From: Ypsolopha sequella
Lineage: Eukaryota; Arthropoda; Insecta; Lepidoptera; Ypsolophidae
Length of the DNA: 64,000 nt
NCBI GenBank assembly: GCA_934047225.1
Contig: CAKOHE010000056.1
Coordinates: 15,001-79,000, forward strand
Reading direction: 5' to 3'
The notes beneath the pieces are model-generated. The model saw nothing but the letters and a program-made list of their open reading frames with translations, was not told the DNA's origin and ran no database searches. Every line of letters starts with the position of its first letter. Position 1 is the first letter of the stretch. The position numbers were made by a program, and so were the translations under genes. This document shows, piece by piece, positions 9,210-19,200 of the stretch.

Positions 9210-11984
9210 TTATCTATTTCTTATAGCCGCACACCTTACTACTCTCTCCAAAAATTTTAGCATTGCAACTCTGTCGGTCTTGTCCTGTAAGATTACTGGC
9301 AGGTTGGCTTTGTTGAAGGCGAAATCGATCTCAACCTCCAAATTTGCCCTCCACAGTCCGAACCTCGGACAGTCGAACACGACGTGCCAAATCGTCTCCT
9401 CCTGGTCGGGATCGCATACGCAGGCTGGACTATCCTTCAGCTTAAAGCGATGAAGGTACGATGCGAGGCCCCCATGCCCTGTAAGGGCTTGCACGTGGGA
9501 GGGACTGAGTTTGACCTTCCTCAGGATCGTATGCGCAGTGGCTACGTCCGGAAGGAAGGTCTTCGTCACCTCCCCCGTGCTGGAGGACTCGTATCGCCCT
9601 TGCCACCGAAGGACAGTCCCCTCGCGTATGGTCCTTCTCAGGTAGGAGAGAGGGACAGCGTCGTAGTCGGCTGCCGTTTTCTTGCGGAGGGCAGCGTCTT
9701 TAGCAAGTTCGTCCGCGCGCTCATTTCCGACAGTCCCAACATGCGCCCTCAACCAGAAGAACCTCACGTCACGGCCCTCCTCACGGATTTGACGCACGCA
9801 CCGCTCAATGCCGTGTGCCAAAGGGTGCACAAGTGCCCGGCTTTTGAGCAGGTCCAGCGAGGATCTAGAGTCACTCAAGATGTTAACGAGTGGATCCCCG
9901 CTGTTAAGGACCTGCTCCACGGCCCTGAGCAGGGCGTACATCTCCGATTGAAAGACCGTGCAGTAGGGCTCCAGGCGGAACTTCGAATGCCTGGACTCCC
10001 TACCGTCCGACCACCAAGTCAAGGCTGCACCCACCTTCCCCTGTATCTTACTGCCATCAGTAAAGATACAGGGGCCGGCGATTTGGTGAGCCTCTATGGT
10101 TTCCGGACTCAGGTCGTCCACGCACTCGAAGTCCAGCGGCTGTCTGGACGCTGGATGTGGGAACCTACGGAAAGGAACACGCAGTTCAATCGGTCTGTCG
10201 GCTGGAATCTGATCGATTCTTTCTCCTCGCTTTGCCCTGTACAGACTTGCAGCCTCCTGAACTCGGAGGTCAAGGGGGAGTACATCGGCCAGTACCAAAG
10301 CCGATGATAGAGACACCGTGCGGTACGCCTTACACAGCTTTTGTGCAAACCCCCGCTGCAGAGATTCAAGTTGATTTATTATCATCAACTTCTCCGCAGC
10401 CGGGGCCCAAACACTCGCCGCGTACAGCACGATGGGCTCTATCACCGAGACGTAGATGGTTCTGATGACCTCACGGTTCAAACCCCAACTCACCCTGGCT
10501 GCACACGCCAGCTGCTTGTAGATGTCAGTGACTTTTCTACAAACAGCCGAAACGTGTGCGTTAAAAGTGAGTTTGCTATCGATGATAACACCCAACAGGC
10601 GGATTTCCTGCACCAGCGGCAGGACCTGTCCATCCATGCTGATGACTGGGGCCTCAAACTTAAGCTTCCGCGTCAACACCATCGCGAACGTTTTGTGAGG
10701 TGCGAATTTTAGCTTATTTTTGAGTCCCCAGTCCAACACAGTCTGGAGGGCCGCATTAGCTCTCGCCTGAAGGGGGGGTGTAGTTGAGCCGGAGAGCACC
10801 AGCACCACGTCATCCGCAAAGGCCTGGCAATGCACTCCTTCCTGCTCCAGTATTTCGAGCAGGGTGTTGAGAATTAGGTTCCAACAAGTGGGTCCAGCTA
10901 TTGAGCCTTGGATACACCCCTTGTTGGTTCCCTTTTCCCAACACTCCCTTGCAAAGTGGATGCTTACCTTACGGTTCTCCAAGTAGGAGGCTACAAGTCC
11001 ATATATATTTGCAGGGCATCTGTGAGCGAGGAGTTGGGTCTTTAAAGCCGGCCACCAAGCATTATCGAAGGCTCCCTCTATGTCCAGTGAGATCATGACG
11101 ACAATTTTCTTGCTCTTAATCTCAGAGCGAACATGTCCCACGAGGTCATACAGGGAGTCTTCGGTGCTTTTTTGTGGCATAAAGCCATACTGCCTTGTGC
11201 TCAAGGAGGGCATCAGATGCCATCCTAGACGGGATACCAGAAGCTTTTCCACAATTTTGCCCATAACAGGAAGAAGTCCTATCGGCCTGTGCGCCTTCGG
11301 AATGGTGTAGTCCTCCCTCCCGGATTTACGGATGACACATACGTGAGCGCGCTTCCACCCTCTGAACACCTCGAAAGTGGGGGTGCTGCCTGTATTCAGG
11401 ATCTGGAGGTCCATTTCCTCCAGGAAGGATCTGAAGGCTGAGCCACGGTGGTCTTCGGAATCACTTCCCCACCATGGACTCCACGCGTTGACATCCCCGG
11501 CCAGGATGACATTGTCAGTCTGCAGTTTTGAGCATACGTAACGGACTCTGTGGAGATACGGCTCTAAATCTTCGTCCCCCTCCAGGTAGATGGACAGCAC
11601 GGCCAGTCTCAGCGGGCCTGCCTTCAGCAGTACCGCTGCAATGTTCTCGGTGACGAGCTGAGGATCATGTATGACCTCCAGCTCCCCACCGAAAATCACC
11701 ACGGCGGCCTTTACTGGTTTTTGGCGAGCTGACGTCATTTGGATAACTCTTGTGCCCGGGTACTGTTTTAATTCGCCCTTGGAGCCAACATATGGCTCCT
11801 GGACCAGGGCGACAGATACCCGGTTGGTGTGTGCTGTGCACAAGAGCTCCTGCGTCGCCAGCTTGGCCCGCTGGAGATTGGCTTGGATGAAAAGCAATTT
11901 GCTGTCCTTTGAGCTACCTAAGAGGGGGGCAACTGTGCCGTTCACTGCGGTGCCCTCAGCAATACGCCACACGAGACCTCGCTA
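9210..11984 (-). pseudogene. ORF2 of B1 with in-frame 328-codon deletion
   Basis: 920 residues from a GTG at 11972; the frame is open to 11984 and has no ATG near ORF1. Endonuclease N-terminal half (residues 1-204, QEPYVG and GDVNAWS visible) is joined at FRGWKRAHV to the middle of the reverse transcriptase. The rest of the endonuclease (including SDHN) and the RT fingers, NPKKAPGPDG included, are lost. RT motif A SLDIEGAFDN (about 294), FADD (about 384), RNase H FTDGSK (about 635) and CCHC (about 850-868) remain. B2 shows the undeleted sequence; the gap is 984 bp with 3 bp (CCC) shared at the joint, so the frame survives. It could still make a protein, but endonuclease and polymerase should be inactive. 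Confidence 0.88.
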
Positions 11985-13983
11985 TGGAGTCCCATTTTTT
12001 CCTGATCTGGCACTCGCCACTAAAGGCATTATGTGCCAGATCAGATTCTTGGAGCTTTGCCCTGTGGCAGTTCACACAGACGGGTGGTAACGCCTTGTGC
12101 GGGCAGTCCACATAGGTGTGAGACTCTCCACAGTGACTGCACGTGATGCCTTTGTCTTTGCACACTCGCTTGGAGTGTCCATAACCCAGGCATCCCGTGC
12201 ACTGCACTAGTGGAGAGTGGTCCTCTATAGACCGTCTCTGTAGCCCTATGTGGACTGTACCCGCCTCCGTGAACCGATTCCACAGGGTTGGGCTTAGCTC
12301 CAGTATTATGTGGGACTCGTGCGGGTTCCTCGCTTTTCGGCGATAAAGCACCCGAGGGCACTCCGCGGAGAGATCCACTCCTCTCAGAAGGTGACCGTTC
12401 TGAGAAAGGAGGGACTCTATGACGTCTTGGTCTTTTCGGTCAGCCAAGACGTTGCGGATGCAGGCTAACGGCATCCGATTCACAGCCTCTTTCGCCACGA
12501 GCCCGTGTTCGCTCTTGCTGAGGCTGGAGGATATCTTTTTGATATCCTCCTTCTGACTGCAGCTGAGGACCACCCTCCTGTTTGCTGCCTTTCTGCAGCG
12601 GTCCACCCTGATGCCGGAGGTCTTGACATCCAGCACTTTCTCCAGTCGCTTCACGACTTCTTCCCCGGAGAGGGAAGAATCCGTCGAGGAAACGATGATC
12701 GAGTGCGCTGGCCTGTCTTGCCCCGGCTTTTTGAGCGCTTGGGCGTAGGTCAACGGCGCGTTGGCATAAGACTCCCGGCTGAGGACCTCTTTTCTGAGGC
12801 CCGTCACGGCGTCTTTGACGTCAGAGAGGGCCATTTCTAGGTTGAGGTTTGGCGGTTCGCTTCTTTTTTCCTCCACCGCCTTACCTATGGCCCTCACGTC
12901 CGAGCCTACCTTTTCTAGGTTCCCCAGCACGGGTTTAATAATTTGTCTTATGCTAGCGTCGCTGACCGTCGCTTCCGGCTGCACCTGGCACAGCGGTCTC
13001 TGCTGAAGGCAGTCGACCGCTGCCCTCACCTTCTCCAGGTTATCGCCAATTGCGATGAGCCGGGGATCCGAGACCTCCGGTTTCAGGGGGGACCTGCACT
13101 CAGGAGTACTGGCTTTAGCCCTCTCCTCGAACTCCACCAGTTGACGCCGCAACGAGTCAATTTGGCCCGATACGGCGGCGACCCTGCCCGAAAGAGTTTC
13201 CAGCTCTTTTGTAAGAGCTGGTTCAGGCTTAGTTGGTTGGTCGGCCAAATGTGGCCGTAGGGCCGCCGTGTTTTCCAACTGGTGGACACTCTCCCTGATG
13301 GACTCTATGGACCTGAGTGGGCCGTCCATCTCCAGCCCAAGCCACAGCCTAATGGCCTTCGCTTCTTCCAATGTGCTGGAGATGTCGGCCCTAGCCGCTC
13401 TGAGCTCGACAGCATGTGTCGCGTGTAGCTCACTTAACGCCCTGGTATGGGCGCGCTCCACCCGGACAAGCTCAATAGCGTTCCTGGAGCGCTCCTTTTC
13501 CAGGGCGTTTATGTGTCGAGCTCTGGAGTCCGACAGGGAGAGGACTGTCTCGTATAGATGTTCGAGTGATTCGAGGGCAACGGCTTTACACTCCCGCTTC
13601 ATGTTACCAGCCGCCTCCAACGCCTCCTTCCCCTTCTGGAGTAGCGAGTTGGCCTGTTTTGTGGCCAAATCCATCGCTACTCCCGGGGTTTTTCGATTAA
13701 GGGGCGGGAGAAGGCTGGGACGACTGTCGCGGGAGCCCCCCGATGTGTCCAGGCACGACTCCTCATCTGTATCCAAAAGAGGTACGCGCTCCTGCCTAGA
13801 CCCATCAGAGGGGACCTGGGACACAGCTAGCCCCGCGCCGGGTGAAACCTTCGCTTTTGTTTTAAACAATTTTTCGCGAAGCGAATTACTCGGTTTCCTT
13901 GCCGGTGCGCGGCTAGCTGAGGCCCCTGAGCCGACACTCGATCTTGAACCTGCCGACGTGGAGGCCCTGCCAGTTTCAGACAT
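11956..13983 (-). CDS. ORF1 gag-like protein of B1
   Basis: 675 residues from ATG at 13983. Ser/Arg/Pro-rich N-terminus; a long charged, probably coiled-coil region (about 100-330) with the NSLLQKGKEALEAAGN block shared with other families; a middle block with SGIRVDRCRKAANRRVV; three knuckles at 595-608, 615-627 and 636-658. It ends in RSRVAYC. It is diverged from A/C ORF1 and closest to the D2 fragment, matching the ORF2 relationships. The reading frame is intact although ORF2 of the same copy is deleted, so it could act in trans. Confidence 0.92.
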   Translation of the reverse strand: MSETGRASTSAGSRSSVGSGASASRAPARKPSNSLREKLFKTKAKVSPGAGLAVSQVPSDGSRQERVPLLDTDEESCLDTSGGSRDSRPSLLPPLNRKTPGVAMDLATKQANSLLQKGKEALEAAGNMKRECKAVALESLEHLYETVLSLSDSRARHINALEKERSRNAIELVRVERAHTRALSELHATHAVELRAARADISSTLEEAKAIRLWLGLEMDGPLRSIESIRESVHQLENTAALRPHLADQPTKPEPALTKELETLSGRVAAVSGQIDSLRRQLVEFEERAKASTPECRSPLKPEVSDPRLIAIGDNLEKVRAAVDCLQQRPLCQVQPEATVSDASIRQIIKPVLGNLEKVGSDVRAIGKAVEEKRSEPPNLNLEMALSDVKDAVTGLRKEVLSRESYANAPLTYAQALKKPGQDRPAHSIIVSSTDSSLSGEEVVKRLEKVLDVKTSGIRVDRCRKAANRRVVLSCSQKEDIKKISSSLSKSEHGLVAKEAVNRMPLACIRNVLADRKDQDVIESLLSQNGHLLRGVDLSAECPRVLYRRKARNPHESHIILELSPTLWNRFTEAGTVHIGLQRRSIEDHSPLVQCTGCLGYGHSKRVCKDKGITCSHCGESHTYVDCPHKALPPVCVNCHRAKLQESDLAHNAFSGECQIRKKWDSIARSRVAYC

Positions 13984-14149
13984 GTTGCCGCTATAAGTTT
14001 GGAAGTGTCACACAATAAAAATACACAATAAAGTCAAGAACCTGAGAGTGCAAGGTGTACGGGACAAGTCGAAATTATAAAAGAAAATTTTAAAAAGTAA
14101 GGACAGCTAAAAAGTTTTTATCACAAAGTATCACAGTTATAATTTCCCA

Positions 14150-14720
14150 GGGGTAAAAATATCACAGTTAATTAATTTAAAAATATGACAAAAGTCTGAA
14201 TCAATAAATTTAAAGTAAAGTTAAAATTAAAATGTAATTAAATCAAAAAATAAAACAATAAACAGCTTGGATCTAATAAATTTTTATGACTCAAAAGAGA
14301 TAGTGTAAAAATAAAATCAAATAATTCAAATGTCAGCAAAAATAAGATCAAAAAAAAAGGTGTAAATAAAATTATAAAACTAGTAGGGCGATTAAAGTCA
14401 ATAATAAAAATGGGAAATTATGCTACGAGTAAAAATATCACAGAAACTTATTGGGTAAAATTGATGTGACAAAAGTCTGAGTCCAATAGGTTCTAATAAA
14501 ATTTTAAAAAAATATAAAATTAAATCAAAAAAAAATAAAACAATAAATTCCAATCCAAATTAAATTCAATGACTCAAAAGAGATGATAAAACAAAAGAAA
14601 TTAATAAGTAACACATCAACAAAATGTAAAAGTAAAATAAAAGTGTAAAAATAAAAGTTATAACTCTAGCAGGGCGACTAAAGTGAGTGATAAAAATATG
14701 AAAAATTTTGACAATAACAA
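14150..14720 (-). repeat. 5'UTR degenerate tandem repeat of B1, about 280 bp
   Basis: Spacing between copies of each marker is 277-286 bp: ATATCACA near 14160/14437, GACTCAAAAGAGAT near 14289/14571, AGGGCGA near 14384/14670. The sequence is unrelated to the A and C 5'UTR repeats. Confidence 0.65.
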
Positions 14721-14838
14721 CGTAGACAAGGACAATAAATTACACTATATAAGAAAAAATCCGCCAACGACAAAAAGTATTTAATACAGAAAAAACTATA
14801 AAAAAAACCAAAATATTTAATTTAAAAATACTTCCAAA

Positions 14839-15018
14839 GGGAGAAGCGATTTTTTACAGCCGGACTTTTATAGGTGGCAATGAGCTCTACCTTTAGGAAT
14901 TTTTTCCAAAAATTTTTCCCCTCTCCAGAAATTTTGAAAAAATTTTGAAAAAAAATTTTGAGAGGGGAGGGTCGGGAATATGGCCAAAATATGTGTCGAC
15001 CCTATGATCGCTTCTCCC
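14839..15018. other. Nested inverted repeats in B1 5'UTR
   Basis: Outer arms GGGAGAAGCGAT (14839-14850) and ATCGCTTCTCCC (15007-15018) are perfect over 12 bp. They enclose inner arms CCCCTCTC (14918-14925) and GAGAGGGG (14960-14967). The transcript could fold into a long stem region. Only one copy is present, so covariation cannot be tested. Confidence 0.55.
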
Positions 15019-15785
15019 AATAGAGAACGAAAAAACCGTTATTTTTTTGATCAGAGCCCCCGTTCCCGAGTTATTGCGATTACCAACTATTTTGCCGATG
15101 GCGGACTTTTTCTTTCGTCAGAAAAATATTTATATTAAAAAAAGTTACAGTCTTAAAAATACAAACTAAACTGCGATCCAATCCGTATAAGATGGCCGTT
15201 CTTCAATAAAAATAAAAATCATATGTCCTCGATCTTGTTCCCGAGATAACTGGACGGGAATACGGGAACGAGATTACCACCAGCGATATTTAAGCGACTG
15301 TGGGCTGAATTTTTCAAAATAAATTTAAAAACCTTTTCAGCCGTCGTCCAGCAGCCGTTGTCCGTCTATGGACACCTCCAATTTGCCCGTGACACTTCCG
15401 GTTCCGGAGTTAGGGGCCCACGTGGTACTTGTTTTTTTGCCCCTAAAATCTGAAGTCCTGGCCGGAGGGGGGCAAATGAGGTGTCGGGAGGTAGGGCTCC
15501 ACTGGGCGACTCCAGCCGCTCCAAAAAATCACTGGGGCACTCGATCCGTTTTCCAGATAAACTCGAAAAACCACAATTCACTTTAAATTTTGGCACTTTT
15601 CTACCAAAATTTCTCCAAAAAACACTTTTTTCACTTTTTTCTTTCGGATTAAGTTAGATCTCCGTTAGATTTGCACAAAAACACTTTTCTTTTTCAATTT
15701 GGGGTCACTTTGCTATTTTTAAGGATTTTTGGCGCGCGGAGCAGAGTTAAAATGATGCGCTCGGGGCGGAGAGCGGCGCGCGACT

Positions 15786-15833
15786 GGGTTAGGTTAGGTT
15801 AGGTTAGGTTAGGTTAGGTTAGGTTAGGTTAGG
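15786..15833. repeat. Telomeric (TTAGG)n, about 9 units
   Basis: Shortest block in the window, between the 5' end of B1 and the tail of C1. Pure repeats. Confidence 0.97.
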
Positions 15834-15852
15834 TTTTTTTTTTTTTTTTTTT

Positions 15853-16273
15853 ATAAATGAAAGGTTTTGCTATGGGATAAGATCTCCCATACCATTTTTT
15901 TGTTGCTGTTTGTTTTTTTTTGTGTTTACTTTATTTTATTAATTATCGCTCCTTAAAACTATCAGATACATGCTTCTACCGTAAACAAAGACCCTTTTAT
16001 ATACATACATAAAACTTAAGAACTACATATAAAGATATCTATATACTTTTTTTTTTTTTTTTTTTTTTTTATTTTTTGATTTTTTTTTTTTTTTATTTTT
16101 TTATTTTTTTTTTTATTTATTTATTTATTTTTTTTTTTTTTTATACTATTTATTTAGTTATTATTATTATTATTATGATTTTTATTATTATATATTTTTT
16201 AAAAACATGCTTAATATTAAGAGATAATTGAGAGGTTATATAACATTAAGCTCAGAAGTATTTTTGGTTGACG
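15853..16273 (-). other. 3'UTR of C1
   Basis: No gene. A hairpin lies 19 bases from the tail: TATGGGA 15871-15877, loop of 7, TCCCATA 15885-15891. It sits in the same GC...CC context as the family A hairpin. The rest is T-rich on + (16048-16142), with ATT repeats near 16160-16190. Confidence 0.75.
15871..15891 (-). other. 3'UTR hairpin of C1
   Basis: A 7-bp perfect stem with a 7-base loop. The family A counterpart has stem TATGGAC/GTCCATA and a 3-base loop; two inner base pairs differ and both stay paired. Inferred to be a reverse-transcriptase recognition structure. Confidence 0.6.
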
Positions 16274-19200
16274 CTAAACCATCCGCTGCTCAGGCGCCCG
16301 TGTGTCACCTGCGCCGCTCTTTAGCATCGCGTCAGCAACAGCCATGTCACTGTTTCGCATAGCCATTTTTAAGTTATATTCACGGATTTTACCGGTCTCC
16401 GCTGACAGGGCGTTCAAGATGATGTGAACTATGGCGTCATTTTCGCGGCGAACTGTGTAGTACACACAGCTGCCGGTGTGTCTGGACACCGCCACGACCG
16501 CGTGATTGACGCTGCTGTGCAGCTGCAGGTTCTTTTTTGCAGTTCTTACGATAACCACTCTCTCCCACGTTAGTCCCTGAGCTTCATGGATTGTGTGGAG
16601 ACGCGATCCTTGTTGCTTCCCGAACCCTAGACCTTTAAGGAGCTCCTTCTCGGCTTGGGTGTGGACAAGGTAGAGCGTGTTTGGCTCGTCTTTTGGGAGT
16701 CGCGTCTCTTCGTATGTTTCCAGTGTCAGGGACCGTGCTTGAGCCTTGGATGAGTATATGCCACTGTAGATCTCCCTTAGGGCATATGCTACATCCATGG
16801 GGTTTCGATGTGTGCACAGCAGTTGTTTCGTGATGTTTCTGTACGAGCTAGGAGTTTTGTACTTCATCGGGAAGAGGTTTTCTCTGTCGATGAAAGGTAC
16901 TTGGTTCCGGTCACCCAGGAGAAGAGCCTTGCTGGCGCCGGTTATTCTTATCGCTAACACTATGGCTCCAAAATGGCTCATGAGGGCTTCATCGATTATC
17001 AATCGACCGCAGCTCTCGCCCTCGCCTAAGCCGTTAGCCAGTAGCGACGCCATTGTGCGCACCTTGAACTTTGCGGCTCTGCCAAGTTTAGGCTCCAGTT
17101 TTCCGCGGAGGTGTCTTGCTCCTTCCAGTGTGAGTGTCGTCACCAAGTCCCTTTCAGCGTCAAAGTTGTTTACTATGGAGGTTGTTTTGCCGCAGCCTGG
17201 TACCCCGTTTACCCAGTCCATTGTTAATGTCGACATTTGTGCAATAGCTTCGGTGGATTCAGAATCCCATCGCAATTTGCTTGCCATTTCCAGGATTCTT
17301 TCCTCCAGCATTATTCTCGTGCACTTAGCGACAATAACAATGGGATCGTTTGGTGGAGTGGTAAACACTGGTTTGCCTTTCCAGGTTGACTCGTCACTGT
17401 CAAGTTCCACAAAACCATCAGTACCATTGAACGCGACCATGTACTCTCCCGTCATGATTCCACCCAAAACTTGGGAGGTGGCGTTATTGTACACCGCCGC
17501 GTCGCACTCCTCGAGTTTAACATTAAGCAATCGCTCATTCCCCCGACGATAGGCTTGGAGGATTGACCGGCAGGTTTCTTGTTTTGAGACGATTGTGCCT
17601 TTGAGCATTGCCATGTACTCGAGAAGTGCGTTGGACAAGTGGTCCGATGGATCCACAGGTGTTACGAGTTCCGGAAGGTCGACCAGGCCCATGTTGGCCT
17701 TTGTTGGTGTTTTGCGGGTAGTTATTCCATCTTTTCCCGATGAAGGTGTGATTCTTGGAGAAGTGCCTGTGTGTGTGTGTTTGTGAATTTTGGATGCAAT
17801 GTGTGTGAAACAACCGATTGCTGCCTTGGTCATGGACGCCAACACTCCCTCAGAATCCTCTGCACGACGCGTCGGCTGCCTCTCACCTGCTATTTTCTCT
17901 TGCAGCCTTTCCGAACCACTAAGCTCCGGGCTTACTATGGGGTGGCCCCAGCTGTCGATGGGGTTGGAAGTTCCATCGAGACGGTACGGTTTCAGGTGAC
18001 TGAGGTTTTGGCCCCTGTCCTCGTAGACCACCATCTCGTGTTTACTTGAAGCTCTGACGATGCCCAAGTAATCTTCCGCTTCAGCTTTAATGTAAGCCAC
18101 CACCATAGCATCCACACTGATTTTCTTAGGCGGTCCGTCAATGGCTGCTAGGCTGGAAAGCATCGAGCATGCCTGGGCGAATTCGGAGACTTCGTCGCCG
18201 GCTACGAATAGTGCTATTATTTTGTTGTTTGTTCGCACTATTCTGCAGCGGTGACCTGCTGCAGTGACTACTGCGAGTGCTTCGAATACCTTCCGCCTCA
18301 TCGTTGCCTTGAAATTGCTCCCCTTCAGAAGGAGAGCTAGGCCAGGTGAGATTGTAACGGTGTTTTTTGCCATCGCGTTGCAAAAGCAGACTCCGAGTCT
18401 CTCGGTGCTGTCGTTCATGAACGTCGCTACCCCTTTGAGCCTTATGCCAGGGACACCTGCTTCACCGGAATTTAGAAGCTGGTACTCCGCTGGCATCGGG
18501 TAGTCTATCGGTTGTTGTGGTTGTTGTGTGAGTTGTGTTGGTTTTATGGGGGTTAAGTCAGGTGTTGAGTTCCTCTTGGCCGCGATTCGCATGGTGTTTT
18601 CTACGAATTCAAGGAAGAGCGTTATGTTGTCTTTATCTGCGATGATGTTCCGCAGTTCGGCTTTTTCCAGCTTGGTGTTCAGCCGGTATTCTAGTTCCAT
18701 TCGGGCAATCGCGAAACGAGGGCAGTCCAGTAAGAGATGCCATATCGACTCACTAGTGTCAGGGTCGCATTCACAGCCGGGACTGCTTTTCAGCTGAAAC
18801 CGGTGCAAATACTCCGCCATGCCCCCGTGTCCTGTCAAGGCTTGCACTTGTCTGTGTGTCAGTTTTGTTCTCCGGACGATACGGAATGCTTCGTTCACGT
18901 CCGGAAAGAACACTTTGGTGACGGATCCAGTGCTGGAAGAGCTGTACCTATCTTGCCACTTGCGTACAGTTTCCTCTCTGATCTTTTTCTTGACGTAGGA
19001 TACGGGGACTTCACTGTAGTCTGGGTCATCAGTTGACTGCAAGGCCGCCTGTTTGGCCAGTTCATCCGCTCTTTCGTTTCCGACTGTGCCGACATGCGCC
19101 CTGAGCCAAAAGAGCCGCACCTGCCGACCTTGTGCTCTGATTTCCGCTACGCACTCTCTGATGTTCTTAGTAAGGGGGTGTGATGACTTGGGATTTCCTA

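Larger units (their letters stand above)
8613..15785 (-). mobile_element. TRAS-type LINE without helicase, copy B1 (internally deleted)
   Basis: Has both ends: tail 8642-8613 (30 T on +) and 5' end at 15785 abutting GGTTAGG. Order right to left: 5'UTR 15785-13984, ORF1 13983-11956, ORF2 11984-9210, 3'UTR 9209-8643. Against B2, ORF2 lacks 984 bp, so this copy should not move by itself. Family B ORF2 ends right after the CCHC, without the helicase extension of A and C. Confidence 0.92.
13984..15785 (-). promoter_or_regulatory. 5'UTR of B1, AT-rich with tandem repeat and nested inverted repeats
   Basis: About 1.8 kb with no recognisable gene; a long open frame crosses 15366-15596 without an ATG or a recognised product. 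14150-14720 holds a degenerate repeat of about 280 bp (markers ATATCACA, GACTCAAAAGAGAT and AGGGCGA, each twice). At 14839-15018 two inverted repeats are nested. The 5' end reads CAGTCGCGCG in element sense; CAGT also starts family A. The last 500 bp are GC-richer. Likely internal promoter, by analogy. Confidence 0.6.

Noticed and set aside
9384..10307. 307-codon + strand frame opposite B1 ORF2, also opposite B2
   Set aside because: Antisense shadow of RNase H/RT coding sequence; identical in both copies only because the copies are identical.
15366..15596. Open sense frame in the B1 leader at a place like the A/C conserved frame
   Set aside because: No convincing residue match to the A/C frame, no ATG, single copy.
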